From positions 627,366 through 691,365 of the forward strand of contig PSQN01000003.1 of NCBI GenBank assembly GCA_002989075.1: DNA of 64,000 nucleotides, written 5' to 3'. The notes beneath the pieces were generated by a model. That model had not been told where the DNA came from, did not search any database, and worked only from the letters and a program-made list of their open reading frames with translations. This DNA comes from Arthonia radiata. Taxonomy: Eukaryota; Ascomycota; Arthoniomycetes; Arthoniales; Arthoniaceae. Below, piece after piece: positions 12,146-25,890 of this stretch. Made by a program: the position numbers and the translations under genes. Positions within the stretch are counted from its first letter, which is position 1. Each line of letters begins with the position of its first letter.

Positions 12146-15100
12146 TCCTAATTATTCTAAACCTACGAGGGGGGCGGCCGGCAGTTAGGTACCTTATTGA
12201 CGTCGCTTAGGGATTAACCCGGTATAATTAAGTATAGCCGAGACTCTATATACACGTTAAAATAAATAATATTAAAATTAATTGATGATCGGTACTAGCA
12301 AGTACCGTGTTCAAAGAGAACGAGCAAGAAACTAAGCACGCGACGGTAGTCGCTTTATATCCGCTATACAAGCAGAATACAGAGCGTAGCAAAATATAAC
12401 CAACGCCGAAGAAGACTAGGACCCTTATATAGGATCTAGCGACAACGATAAGCAAGAGGGCTTACAAGCCGGCAAATAGACGCCGAGCAGATCGCGAACT
12501 GGGAAGAACGATAGTCTAAACTAAAACAATAACGACAACGAAGGGGCTTACTAAGGCTCTAACCGCGAAGAATCCCTCTTTAGCGCCTTCTTAAGCGTTA
12601 AGGTACGAAAGCTGAGACAAGAACTACTAGCATAGCAGCAGCAGCACACTATTAAGAAGCTTAAGCTCGAAAAGCGAATAATCGAAGTTAAGCTCTAGTC
12701 TATCTACAATTCGAGGGCTGGTAGCAAGTAGCTACGGGGCGATTTAAGCCTTTAAAGTTAGATTAACGAGCTCCTTAAGAAAAAGGCGCCTAAGCTCGAG
12801 AGAGCTATAGACTCTATAAGCACTTAATAAACTTAGACTATTAAGAAAAGATTTTAGATAGCTAACGTATCGGACTCCGACAACGTTTGTATTATTACCT
12901 AGTACGTTTAAGGACTCCCTAGAGACCTAGCGGATAGGTAGCGAACTTACGTTGAAGAGAATAAAGAGAAGACGTCGCTCTACGTATAAGCGTACTTTAA
13001 AAGATAGGTAATAAAATATATTGTCGACCTAGCTATAGCTACTATAGCTAACGCAGAAAAGTTCTTTACGTTAACGTAGAGTTCGACGTAGAAGCTCGAG
13101 GACTTCCTAAGCTTTCTATAGAACAAAGAAACTAAGTTGCTAGGTAGCAAGATACTAGACTTAAATTGGGCCGCATTCTACTATACACGCTTACTTTTAT
13201 AGATTAAGGCGAAGCTAATTAAGCAAGGTCTCTTAGAGAACCTGCTTAAAGATATAAACGAGCTTCTAAAGAAAGTTTATTAATATATAAATATTAATTG
13301 TAGTATATCGCGAGACGCCCGCAACACTAATATAAACCGAGATCGCTCCGGTAGCGGATCGGGTACAAACTGTGGCGGTTATAACGCTAGAGTATCTCCA
13401 CAGGGGTCGGGCCGCGGACGAGGCAGTTTATACCGAGGACGAGGCAACTTACCGGTCCGACAAAGAGACAATAGCTCTGCCGCACAGAGGCAACCAGGGT
13501 CGATATACAGTAAGGCAAACATTACCTACTTTATATACAATTAGAAAGGGCATTATACTACTAAATGCACTACGCCCTAAACTAGTGTCAATTCGACGCT
13601 AGTTAGGTAGAGAAACGATAGGCCCCGAGGGTAAGCCTCGCGTCCCTAAAGCTTAGGACTGTTAATTAATAGCGAGGACAAATTAAAGTCTCGGTACAGC
13701 TAAGCAGGTCGCCGCAAGAGGTTCTTACGCTAATAGATTCCGATGCAGAGATTAACCTTATTAATTATTATATTGTGCTTAAAAGAGGATAGCAAAAATT
13801 ATATAGAGTAAAGCTCTTGCATACCAAGTTCCTTAATAAAAATAAGCTGTAGCTCTACGGCGCTTATAACGTAAACGTAACCGTAAGAAACGTGTATAAG
13901 GAGGAACAGCATTGCTAACTCTACCTATATTTAGCTAACTTTGTAGGATACAGCCTCGTCTTAGAATACCCATAGCTTGAGCAAGTTAAGCCTCAGATTA
14001 GCTAGACGATAAGAACAATCGCTTAGAGAAACCTCTCTACGCCCGAAGAACGGGTAGTAGGAGCTAAATCTATTGAGATTGTCAATAAAGACGTAATTTT
14101 AGTATATTTATAAAGAGGCGAATAGTACTACTCCGCGATCCCGTAGATAGAAGCAGATAGACGTTATAAATATTAAATAGCGGTCCTATTAGACGTTAGT
14201 TCGCCGCTAGACTGGACCCCAGATAGCGAGCCTAAGAAAGTAGAGAAGCGAGATAAGCTTCCTCCTTAGTACGCTAAATATAAAGATATCTTTTCTAAAG
14301 AACTATTAAGTAAGCTTGCGCCGCTTAGTAAGCATACTTATAAGATTGAGCTCAAGGATAGTATAAAACCTCCGTATAAGCCAATCTACCCTGTATCGTA
14401 GAATAAGCTAAAGACGCTCCAAAAGTACCTAGATACTATAATTAAGAAAGGGTAGATACAACCCTTTACCAGTCTAACGGGTGCCCTAGTCCTATTTGTG
14501 CTTAAGACAGACGAATCGTTAAGACTGTATATTAACTACCGCGGTTTAAACAATATAACTATAAAGAATCGCTACGTATTGCCGCTAGTCTCTAAGATTC
14601 TTAATTGCCTGCAAGGCTCGAAGGTGTTTACAAAGCTTAATCTTTGCGATGCCTATTACCGTATCTATATCCGTAAAGGGGATAAGTAGAAGACAGCGTT
14701 TTGTACCCGATACGGGCACTATAAATACCTAGTAATACCTTTTAGACTAGCAAACGCCTCTGCTACGTTCTAGGTATATATCTATAAAGCTATAGGCAAT
14801 CTTGTTGATACCGTGTATATCGTTTATATAGACGATATCTTAATTTTCTCTGAAGACGAGGAAAGTTATAAAGGCTATATTAAAGAAGTTCTACGAAGGC
14901 TCCGTAAATAGGGTTTATTTGTAAAGCTGTTTAAGTGTTAATTTTATATTACCAAGGTTTCTTTCCTAGGGTTCACCGTAGAAGTCGATAATGTTAAAAT
15001 AGACCCAGAAAGGATACAAACTATAGCCAAATAGCTAGTTCCTACCACCGCAAAGCAGATCCTGTCCTTCCTAGAATTCGTAAACTTCTATCGGCGATTT

Positions 15101-17779
15101 ATCTACGGATTTAGCCGTATCGTAGTGCCAATAAACGCACTAACGAAAGACGTTAAGTTTGTCTAGGGCAAAGCCCAACAAGAAGCTTTTAAAGCGCTAA
15201 AGTAAGCCTTTATAAATACACTAGTACTAACGTACTTTAACCCGGTACTATTAATCGTTTTAATAACTAACGCATTAGACTTTATAATAGTAGGCATCTT
15301 ACTTCAGCTAAGGGGAGATAGCTGATTACTATTGCCGTTAAATATTAACTTAGGCTTATCTACACTAAATATAGTAGACATCGCCTAGACTAGTACCAAT
15401 AACAAGGCAGATATATATCTATATCCGGTAGCGTTCTTTTTAAAGAAATTTATAGACGCTAAGCTAAAATATAATATCTATAATAAAGAGCTTATAGCAA
15501 TATAGGCTAGCTTTAAGTACTAGCGCTATTACCTTATTAGTGTATAGTACTTAGTAAAGGTCGTAACAGACTATAATAATCTGCGGTATTTTATAACAAC
15601 GAAAGCATTGTCTCGCCGATAGGCGCGCTAGGCAGAAGACCTGTTAGTATTTAACTTTAAAATACTATACCGTACGGATAGCAAGAACCTAGTAGACGCG
15701 CTGTCGCGCCGTCTAGATTACAAGAATTTGCGTGGAGCAAAGGAAGACAACGCTAATAAGATATTTCCGAGCCTATAGCAGAAGCTTAGGAGAGGTACTA
15801 CTTTGCCTAGTGCTGGGGAAGAGCCCCCTAGCCTAAAAGAAGATATAATTGCTGTCTTAATTATATTGCTTAAAAATTAGTTTGAACACTGTTAGCGGTT
15901 TAGTTACCAACCTAAAACCCCGGACGCGACTGTAGCCCAAATCGGAGGTAGATCGGAGTTAAATACAGACCTTATGTAGGACGCCTAGAAGCGAGAAACG
16001 CGTTCGTCTTCCCCTACTAATGCAGAGCCTTTTCTAGTAGCTCTCGTATTACGAGTTAAGGTAGTTGCAGCTACCGCTCTTAAAATAGCTTATAATAATA
16101 CTCCTCGGGGTCTTACGACCCTAATCCTTAAAGCTTAGTAGAGGGACGCCTTTATAAAGTAGAAAGTATCGGAGTTAAAATTATTAGCTAGGACTAAAGG
16201 TCAGCAGAGTAACAAAACAGCAATAGATCGCCGTTAAGCTGATATAAGAAAGCGCCGTACGAGTCGAATCGACTCAGATGCCCTAATAGGGCCTAACTCG
16301 GACTCCGAGTCTCTAAAGTACGTAAAATAGTTAGTCGACAGCTACAAATTGTTGCGCTAAGGTAGCAAAATCTAGATACTAGAATGCCCTGCGTTAAAGC
16401 ATAAAATCATAAGCAGAAATTATAATAATAAGCTTGCTGACCACTTTAAGGTCGAAAAGACCCTTAAAATCCTAAGACGTAAATATACGTAGAAAAAGAT
16501 AGTAACGTATATCAAAAACTTTGTTGCTGAATGCAATATATACCAACAAACAGCCGTAAAGAGATATAAGCTATATAGCGAAATGGCGGCAATGTCGGTT
16601 CCAATTAGCTCCTTTAAGGACCTATTCTTAGACTTTGTTATTAAACTACCGATAGTTCTTTTAAAGAACGGAGACATTGTTAATTTAATTCTTGTAGTTG
16701 TAAACCGCTTCTTTAAGTTTATAACCTATATTCTAGTTAGTAAAACTATAGATACTATAGAGCTAGCAGAAGTGCTTTACAAACACTAGGCGAAAACGTT
16801 AGGATTCCTGAGGAGCCTCTTGTTTGATAGAGGATCTATGTTTACTAGCTTATATTAGAGCACCTTTTGCCAGTATTTAGCCGTAAAACGAAGGTTAAGC
16901 ACAGCATTTTACCCTCAAACTGATAATTAAACCGAGCGCTAGAACTAGGAGCTTAAAAACTACCTGCGTATCTATATCTCTTAGGATCAAGATAATTAGC
17001 ATAAGTATCTAGAAGAAGCTACTTTTGTGTACAATTTAAAAGTTTATTTATTAACAAAAATTTCGCCGATTAAATGTGCGTTCAGTCGCGTTATAGACGT
17101 ACTAGACGGCGCGCCGCCGCTAGATCGGCACCGCACCGTAGTTAAGCCGAACAACCTTTCTATCGGTAAGGATACCTCCCGTTAAGGGGGAAGGTAGCCT
17201 AGACTAGAACATTCTATAGTAGTTAAGTATATAAAAGAACGCCTTCTCCGCTAACAAGAAATAAAGTAGCAGCTAGAGAAAGCTTAGTGTCTATAGATAG
17301 AATAGTATAACACTAAGCACACACTAAAACACTATACAGTAGGTAACTTAGTGCTGCTGTCGTTAAAGAACCTTAAGACAAAGAGGTCAATAAAGAAGCT
17401 CGACGATCGAAGCTTAGAACTATTTAGGATCCTTAAGAAAGTAAATAAACAAGCTTACTAGCTGGTACTACTAGACTCCTACCGCATTCACTCTGTCTTC
17501 TATGTATCCTTACTAAAGCTATATCGCCGTCGGCCTGGTACGAAACCGCCTGGTCCGGTTAAAGTCGATAGTAGTAAAGAATAGCTCGTTAAGGCGATCC
17601 GCTTTAAGGTTAAGAACAAAGACCAGTATTGGACCAAGTAGCAGGGGTAGTCGGAGGCAAATAACACGATAGAGCCACGGGTACATCTTAAAGACTCTAA
17701 CGCCCTCAAGAAATTTAAGAAGCGTAAAGATACTGAGCCGAGAGGCAAGCGTCTAAGACAAACTAGACAACGTAGATAA

Positions 17780-19749
17780 GAAAGGGCTACAAGCCTACGC
17801 GATTAGCCTACGATATAACGCCGAAGAGAAGGTAGATTACCTAAAGTATAGTTCTAAACATAGAATTAGTATAGTATTAAACTTTAAGACTATTTATATA
17901 TAATTGTAAAGCTTAAGCTATAAGAAAGCTAAAATGAGACTTGTACAGGGAGAAAATATAGAACTATTCCGATAGGCCAAGGAAAACTACTTACACAGAC
18001 TAAAACCCTAGCCAAACAAAAGGCAGAAAACTACGAGAAGACCACCCAAACTAGCACCAAAGTTAGTACGGATCGGCGGTATAATACTACTTAACCCAGC
18101 CGCGACCACCGTCGACGCGGTTCTAAATCTAATTAACTAGATCTACCATAGTTAGCTCGTAAGGAGCCTTATTCGTAGGCGACTAAGGGCTGTACAACCC
18201 TATACCAGAATCGAAGCTCTAGCGTAGCGCCTTAATACGCTTAAAATCGTTAGTATCGGCCTACTCGACCGACTTAGTGCCTAGACCGCGCTACCAGGCC
18301 TATAGCTAAACGTAAAAGGCGCAAAGTAGAGTAAGATAGTCGTCGCAGAAAGACTCTTCGTTATCCCAGACGTCCTTGCTAGAGGTTAAGAAGAAGTTAA
18401 CGCGTACAAGAAGGTTGTAGGCACGTCTCTACCGAGCGGGGACCTAGTATACGTCAATATAAGGTCAATTAGTATCTAAGACGGGGGAGTATTAGACTTA
18501 CTATCTTATACTTGTCTCCCGACCTCTCAACACTAGTATAGCGAGCATACTTAGCGTACTGTTCCTTAGGCTACTCGTAGGTCTAGTCCTCGTAATACTT
18601 AAAATTAGAGTTTGCGGAAGGACTACTACGTACAGCTATATCGCTAAATAAGGCCTTTATGCAACGGCAGCACACTAAGACGTAAGCCTCTAGCTAAGGC
18701 TAAATTGACGCAGGCACAACGTAAAAAGCGGGATTCGAGGAGGTAGACCGGCGAGACTTTGTAGGCGACTCGGGCTTATAAGTAGTACCGTAGTAATAGA
18801 GAGAACGAACGATCTCGTTATCGTTAGAGTCGTCTTTATAGACGTAACGCTTTCAACGAGCTAGAATGCTAATATTCAGACTAAGATAAAGCAATAAGAG
18901 ATAGTAGACTTACAAGGAGTCGTAGGAGAAAGAGATACGCTATCTAGTTTAGGAGAGCGTAGACTAAAAGAAGCCGCAGATAATTTAAGAATTGGTAAAG
19001 CAACCTTGGGAGCTTTCTTCTTGCGGGCGTTATAAAGAAGAGCTTTAAGATTAACGGCAGCTTTAAGGTCCTTAATGCCGCGAGTTGAGCGGCGAGTTGG
19101 CGCTTTAGGAGAGCTCGCTCTAGCAGCGGGTTTGTTAACGGGGTTGAAACCCGACATAGTAGAGATTGTAAAGGCGAATTGAAGGCAATCTAACACCAGA
19201 TTAGCTACAAACTTATTACCTAAGAAGAGAATTAAAGGCCTACTAGAGAAGAGAAGCTTGTAGGCCAAGCAGAAGAGTATAATAATGTTAAAGAAAGAAA
19301 GAGAAAGTTTAAAAGAGCAAGAGCCTTGTTTTATATCTATTGTTAGGTACCGATAACAAAGCTTCCGCCTACAGGTACTAATATAGGAGTAAAGAAGCCT
19401 ATTTACGTAGGTTGCTACTACCTATAGGGGCAATTAATCGGCAAAAGCGTGTATAAGAGCATACAAAAGAACGTAAAATTAGGTAAAAATAATATACAAC
19501 CTTATCACCGAGCTTATAACTTAGGCTCGGGAGCTTTAAATTAAAAGTGAAGCTTAGCACTATAACTCGGTGCTATAGAAAATTAGCACTAAACGACGCG
19601 TAGAATAATAGTAAGCAACATTACTCTTTTCCCGACTAAACGTAGACATAAGCCAGCGGGTTTTTAACGAGGTTATTGCCCTGCGTAAGACGATAAATAG
19701 AAGGTGCGATAGAGATAGCGGATTACACCCGGATCAAGGGCGATCCTCC
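17780..19749 (-). other. Gypsy1 extra 3' region with antisense coding signal
   Basis: About 2 kb between the chromodomain and the 3' polypurine tract, where many Ty3/gypsy elements have only a short untranslated part. On the minus strand the longest open frame is 18876-19268 (130 codons; an internal Met near 19157 is the likelier start). Its product is basic and rich in Ala, Lys, Ser and Pro, with a TRRSTRGIKDLKAAVN stretch. Coding-like signal continues on the same strand to about 18050, broken by TAG codons. No known domain was recognised. Part of a fossil element; not claimed to be expressed. Confidence 0.5.
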
Positions 19750-19766
19750 TTAAGGGGGAAGGTAGT

Positions 19767-19962
19767 TATAATGTATAAACGTTCCGATGGCGAATTGAGA
19801 CGGAATATTGTCTATTTGGGAAGGCTGCGATCCTGGGAGGATATCTTCTCTCTAGTGGACGTATCCCTTTCTGGTCTCCTCAATAATTAGCTTGAACACT
19901 AGTAGGGCCTATTTGGGCCCTTTTTGCTACCTGACTGCTCCCTGCCCTATACCCAGATCACA
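19767..19962 (+). repeat. Gypsy1 3' LTR with upstream polypurine tract
   Basis: 196 bp, TATAATG...GATCACA. It is directly preceded by the polypurine tract TTAAGGGGGAAGGTAG at 19750-19765, the usual plus-strand primer position. Confidence 0.92.
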
Positions 19963-22900
19963 TAAAGGACCAAAGAAAAATTAAAATCTCTAAGTAAAAA
20001 CTAAGAAAAATGCCCCTTTTATAACAAAAAGGGGCATAAACCGGCAACTTGTTGGAAAAAATACTCAAACCTCCGGCTAAATTCTAACAAAAGCTCTAAA
20101 AACACCGATTTTTTAATGTTTTCTGTATATAGTTTTAGTCTATAAGAAGAACAATGCTTTACAGCATTACTAGACAGAGTTAATTACTCTACTAATTCTT
20201 AAATCCTCGATATAAGCTTAATAAGCTATATTTACTTAAATATTGATCTTCTAACGGATATCCGGCCAACTAATTGGATTATTCGTTAGAGAGGAGGAAA
20301 GTTAATTTAAGCCTTATAAATAGATAAAGCAAAACTATTCTTTAAGAATAAAATAATTGTTCTAAACGAAGTTTTATTTGTTAAAGAATTTAAAATTAAC
20401 CTTCTAAGCTTTAATAAGCTTAAAAAGAGGGGAGGTAAGGTAACTCTTAGCTAAAATAAGCTAAAAGTTAATTAGACCGGATAACTAACTACCGAGAGGC
20501 GGTATATTAACAGCTTAATAGTAATAAAAGCTCAGACTATTAATACAGTCCAATCTTTCTACACTATTTCTTCGAAAACTGACCTTTGTATTCAATTAAT
20601 GGGACATATAGGCAAAAACGCCTTAAAACAGCTTAAAAAGGTTGCCCTAGGAATAGATTATTCGGACAAATTGAGAGATAATTGCTAAATTTGCTTTAAA
20701 GTAAAGGCAACAACTAAAGTTAGCCGAAAAACTCCGGACAAATTGGCCAATTATTTAGAAAAAGTCTACTTAGATATTTGCGGGCTAATTGTACCGCAAA
20801 CCCCTTCTAAAGGTCGATTATTTACTAGCTTTATAAACAATAAAACTTGGTATACAACTACTAAGGTACTATAGTCTAAAGATTAGGTTTTTAACGCACT
20901 ATCTATCTATATTATTCGAAAAGAAACGCAGTCCGAGTATCCTTTTAAAAGACTATACTTAAACAACGCAAAAGAATATTGGAAAGGCCGGGTAAAACAG
21001 CTTCTAGAACAAAAAGAAGCTATTTTAACGATATCTGTATTATATACTCTTTAGCAAAATAAACGAGCCGAACGCTTTAACCGAACAATTGTTAGTAAAG
21101 TTCGAGCAATACTTTATACCGCCGGACTACCCTAGATATATTGGGGTAAAGCGCTAAAAGCAGCTATTTATATTTATAACAGGACCCCTTATACCGGATT
21201 ACCGGGGTTTACTACCCCGTACAAAGCAAAATACGGCAAAAAACTGGATGTTAGTACTATTAAAATCTGGAGCTTAGTTACTTATCTTAAAGAACTTAAA
21301 CTAAAAAAACTAGAAGCCAGAGTAACTATCTATATCCTAATAGGCTACGGATCGAACTAATATAAGCTTTTAGACCCTAATAGCCAAAAGGTTTACTAAA
21401 GGAGAGACGTTTACGTCTAAAAAGGAAAATTTATTTGAAACCTACGGGGATCTACGGTTAATCGATTAACCAAGAGTATTTCTAAAGAGCCTAAAGAACA
21501 ACTAGAAGTTAAGTTCAAAAACGAGCTAAATCCGACCGCTAAATCTTAAGATAATAGAAAGATACCTCCCGATAAAGAAGGAAGTTCTCTATATAAGAAG
21601 CAGTATACCCCCCCTATATCTTAACAACTAGCAGACAAATCTAAATAAAAACTATACTAAAGTAGAGCTTTAGACGAGTCTAACCTTCCTACCGAGTTAG
21701 ATTACAAAAGTACCGAAGATCCCGGCTAAGCAGACATTGATTGCACCCAGAAAATAGATTTTATATACAAAAACGCCGACAAAAATTAGTTTAACAAGTT
21801 TTATAATAACCTAGAATAATACACCGAATAGGCCTTAGTTGCAGTTACTAAAGAGCCTAATAACTTAAAAGAAATAAGAGTATCTAAGGATTGACCTTCT
21901 TAGCTAAACGCAATGCAGTCGGAGCTTAAAGAGCTAGCTAACTAAGAAACTTAGATATTAATTAAGCTATTACCGGGTAGAAAGGCGCTAAAAGGATGCT
22001 AAGTACTAAAAATAAAGTATTCTTCGAAGAGCGAGCCAATTTTTAAAGCCTACTAGATAGTTAAGGGCTGCTAGCAAAGACCCGGCCTTAATTTTACAGA
22101 GACCTTTATAAATATAGTAAATTTAATTATCTATCGGCTTATACTAGCCTTAGTAGCAGAGAAAGACTAGAAAATAAAGTAATAGAACGTAAAATTAGCT
22201 TATCTTAACGTAAAGTTAGACAAGATTGTCTATATTGAGTAACTAACTAGCCTATCTAACGGAACTAATAAAGTTTGTTGAATAAAAAAGGCCCTTTACG
22301 GTCTAAAACAGGCCGACCGACAGTAGAAAGCCTATCTTCGAGAATTACTAAGGGGAATAGGTTTCGAACCTCTAGTATCTAATTAGTCGGTTTATATTTA
22401 AAGAACTAAAAAGCAGGCAAATTTAATCGTCTATATAGACGATATATTAGCTGTATTCGATTCTACCGAAACAATCTCTGGAATCTACTAGAAACTAAAT
22501 AGAACTCTTATAGTTAAGAACTTAGAAGACGTTAGTAAGCTTCTAGAAATTAAAATTATTTGAGATCGCTTAGCGAAAACGATTCGTCTAGACTAGTCGA
22601 CTTATTTAGCTAAAACTTTAACCAAATACTCGAAAAAAATGGCCGAATGTCTAGGAAAATACCGCAACCCGTCGGCTTAAAATTAGTACCGAATTCTAAC
22701 CAAGCTAGTAGTACCAATATTTCTAATTATTAGCAACAAATTGGGTCGATTTTGTATCTAATAACAAAGACAAGACCCAATATTGCCTTTATAACTAGCC
22801 TACTAGCCCGGTACATATTAAATCCTAGTAAGAAGTACTAAAGAGTTTTAAGTAGCCTTTAGGCTTACTTAAATAAAACTCCTAACCTTAGCCTTTACTA

Positions 22901-23552
22901 TAAATCTTCCTTAATAGACGGTATAACCGGCTATTGTAACGCAGATTGGGGGGGGAACCTTAGTATTAGGAGATCGACTACCGGCTATATCTTTTTACTC
23001 AGGAACGGAGCCCTTAGCTAGAATTTAAAGCTATAAAAAACGGTCGCCTTAAGCTCTTATAAGGCCGAATATATAGCCCTTAAAGAAGCTATAAAGAAAT
23101 AGTTATTTATCTAATTAATTGCTATCAAACTGTCCGGAACTTTCGAAGAAAATTCGATTACTACCATTTTAGCGGGTACTTTTAAAAAGTTTGCAGATAA
23201 AAAGATTCGGCGGGCTCTAACGCACCAGACAAGCATATATTTACCCGAGCAAGCCGGTTGAATTAGACCGGAGACCCCGGTTTTACCGGTAAAACTGTTA
23301 CTTATCGACAGCAATTCGACAAAAGAACTTACAAAAAACCCTACCTTCTAAGCTAAATCTAAGTATATTGATATACAGTATTACTATGTTAGAGAAAACG
23401 TTCAGGCAGGCCAAACAGAGCTTAAATACGTTTCTATAAAGAAACAATTAGCAGACGGTTTAACAAAACCGATCGACTTAGCTAAAATACTAACGTTTAG
23501 AACTCAAATTAGCTTACAATCCGGCTAAAACAACTAGTCAATTAAGAAGGTA

Positions 23553-23987
23553 TGTTAGAAATTAACCAACTAGCTGGTTAGTCGGAACCCTTAGGGGCCC
23601 AGAGTATCGGATAGGTCCTATTAGCTGTCTTGGTCTAAAATAGAACAAGCCTTTTATCTAAAGGGTCGGGCCTAGTGGCCCGGGTCTAGGACAAAAAGAA
23701 GCATTATAGACGGAATCACTGTCTTGTGCGGTAAGTTACGGGTTATCTGGCCCCTATTAAAAAGAATAGATATCTAGTAAGTCCTATACGGGCCGCTAAA
23801 CTTAAATATATAAGCTAGGATCCCTCTAGAGAATTCTAGCTAACAAGACAGACAATATAACAACAGCTTCTCTTTGCTACTAAGTATTGTACCTGTACCA
23901 AGCCTAAGTATTGTATCAGTTCTAAGCTAGTCTCGTCTTTCTACTCCTTTTAGTAGTATTCTTCTTCTTTGCTGCACCTTTTTAACA
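23553..23987 (+). repeat. Copia1 3' LTR (short variant)
   Basis: 435 bp, TGTTAGAAA...TTTTTAACA, shorter than the 505-508 bp of the other copies. It follows the family polypurine tract at about 23541-23550. Confidence 0.9.
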
Positions 23988-24099
23988 CTAATTAAGAGAT
24001 AGGTTACTAAGTATATAAGACTTAGCTAAATTAGCTCTAGTAAGATAGACTATATCTTTTTTCTACTATTTATTTAAAAAGTTAATAATAGTTTCTATC

Positions 24100-24605
24100 T
24101 GTTAAAAAGAGTGCAGAAAAGAAGAAGAATACTACTACAAAGAGTAGGAAGACGAGACTAGCTTGAGACTAGTGCAATACTTAGGCTTAATATAGGTACA
24201 ATACTTAGTAGCAAGGAGAAGCTATTATTATATTGTCTGTCTTACTAGCTAAAATTCTTTAGAGAGATTCTAGCTTATATATCTAAGTTTAGCGGCCTAT
24301 ATAGGACTTACTAGATATCTGTTCTTTTGATAGGGGCCAGATAACCTATAACTTACTGTATAAGACGGTAATTCCGTCTATCTAAAACTATTAGTCTTAG
24401 TCTATCTTATGTTGTCTTAGACTATAGACCAGCTGTCTAAGATAGGTTGTACAATGCTTCTTTTTGTCCTAGGCCCGGGCTACTAGGCCCAACCTTTAAG
24501 GTAAAAGGCTTGTTCTATTCTAGGCTAAGATAGCTAATAGGACCTATCCGATACTCTAGGTCTCTAGAGGTTCCGGCTAACCAGCTAGTTGGTTGATTTT
24601 CAACA
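24100..24605 (-). mobile_element. Solo copia LTR, TSD CTATC
   Basis: A 506-bp LTR in minus orientation flanked by CTATC at 24095-24099 and 24606-24610, inserted in the Gypsy3 reverse-transcriptase region. Confidence 0.95.
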
Positions 24606-25890
24606 CTATCTTTATATTAATTACTAGAGTCTTAATACTATTACTTATAAAAACTAGTATTCTTTTCTACTAATTAATAAAATAATTACTTAAGATATAA
24701 AAGTTAAATAGTACTTAAAGATTAATTTCTTTTAGACCTTTTATTAGCTTTAAATAGATCTTAGATATAAATATTTAACTATCTTTAGTATATAGTATAA
24801 AAACTATAAGTTTTATATAATATTTATAGAACTTTATAACGCCTTTAGCTTCTTCTAAGAGTATATAAATAGTAAATATATAGAAATACTTAACTATTTA
24901 ATCTTTATTTATCTTAATAACCTTATTATTTATAATAACTTAAAAAAAGAATATAAAAAGTATCTTAAAAAGGTTTATATTTAGCTAAAGAAGATAAAAC
25001 TAATTATAAATATTAAAAAATATAAGTTTTATAAGTAAAAGCTTAAGTTTCTTAAACAAATTATTATCTTTAACTATATTTAAATAGATCTTTTTTAAGT
25101 TAAAGCAATTTTAAAGTAAACAAAACCGACTAATATTACTAGTATTTAACATTTTTTTAGCTTTATTAACTACTATTATTAATTTATTAAGGATTTCTTT
25201 TAGCTAGTTTAGCTAATTAATATTTTATTATAAAAAGATACTAAACTATAAAACAAAGCCTATAACTAGATCTTTTAAGTAGTTAAAGATATAATTATAA
25301 CTAAGTTAGTACTTTACTATTTTAATTCTATTTAGTAGATCTTTTTAGAAAATAACTCTAATAATATAGTTATTACTAGGGTATTTAGCTAGCTAAATAA
25401 TAATAGAATTCTTTATTTAGTAGTCTTCTCTTTAAAGAGTCTTAGTCTAACTAAATATAATTATACTATTTATAATAAGAAAGTAATAGCTATTATTAAG
25501 TATTTTAAGAAGTAGTCTTTTTAGCTTTAATTTTCTAATCTAACTATTCTAATTTAGATTCTTACTAACTATAAATTATTTAAATACTTTATAGTTAAGT
25601 AAAAACTTAAGTACTATCAAGCTATTTACCTTAAATTACTATTAAACTTTAACTTTAAGATTATTTACTATTTAAGAGCTACTAATAGAAAGACTAATAT
25701 ATTAACCTACTAAATTAAACTAGTTTAATATAGTAAGACTAATCTTAATCTCTATTAAATAATTCTAAAGCTAGAGAATTTAAATCTATATATTCTTAAT
25801 AACTATAAGAATAACTATAAGTCCTTAGTATCTCTAATATCTATAAGTTCTATTAAGTAAGAAGAATTAAGTCTTCTAGTATATATTAAA

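Larger units (their letters stand above)
11950..19962 (+). mobile_element. Gypsy1: chromodomain Ty3/gypsy element, TSD TAAAG
   Basis: An 8013-bp element with 196-bp LTRs, flanked by TAAAG at 11945-11949 and 19963-19967, inserted in the gag region of Copia1. Recognisable parts in order are a gag region (about 12200-13600), an aspartic-protease-like site (about 13720-13780), reverse transcriptase (about 14390-14930, with an FVYIDDILIFS-type core), RNase H (about 15240-15700), integrase (about 16340-17150) and a chromodomain (about 17560-17730). It then carries about 2 kb of extra DNA with antisense coding signal before a polypurine tract. Gypsy pol order plus a chromodomain makes it a chromovirus. 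It is broken many times but less AT-shifted than its host, so it is younger. Confidence 0.92.
10629..23987 (+). mobile_element. Copia1: full-length Ty1/copia element carrying Gypsy1
   Basis: The element runs 5' LTR 10629-11135, internal DNA 11136-23552 and 3' LTR 23553-23987. Removing Gypsy1 and its duplication leaves a 4.40-kb internal region, equal to the two other copies. Part order is that of Ty1/copia: gag (11136 to about 20145, split by Gypsy1), integrase (about 20560-21480), reverse transcriptase (about 21900-22700) and RNase H (about 22900-23520). The flanking 5-mers differ (TAAAG, CTAAT), so this may be a recombinant of two insertions. Broken at many places. Confidence 0.9.
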
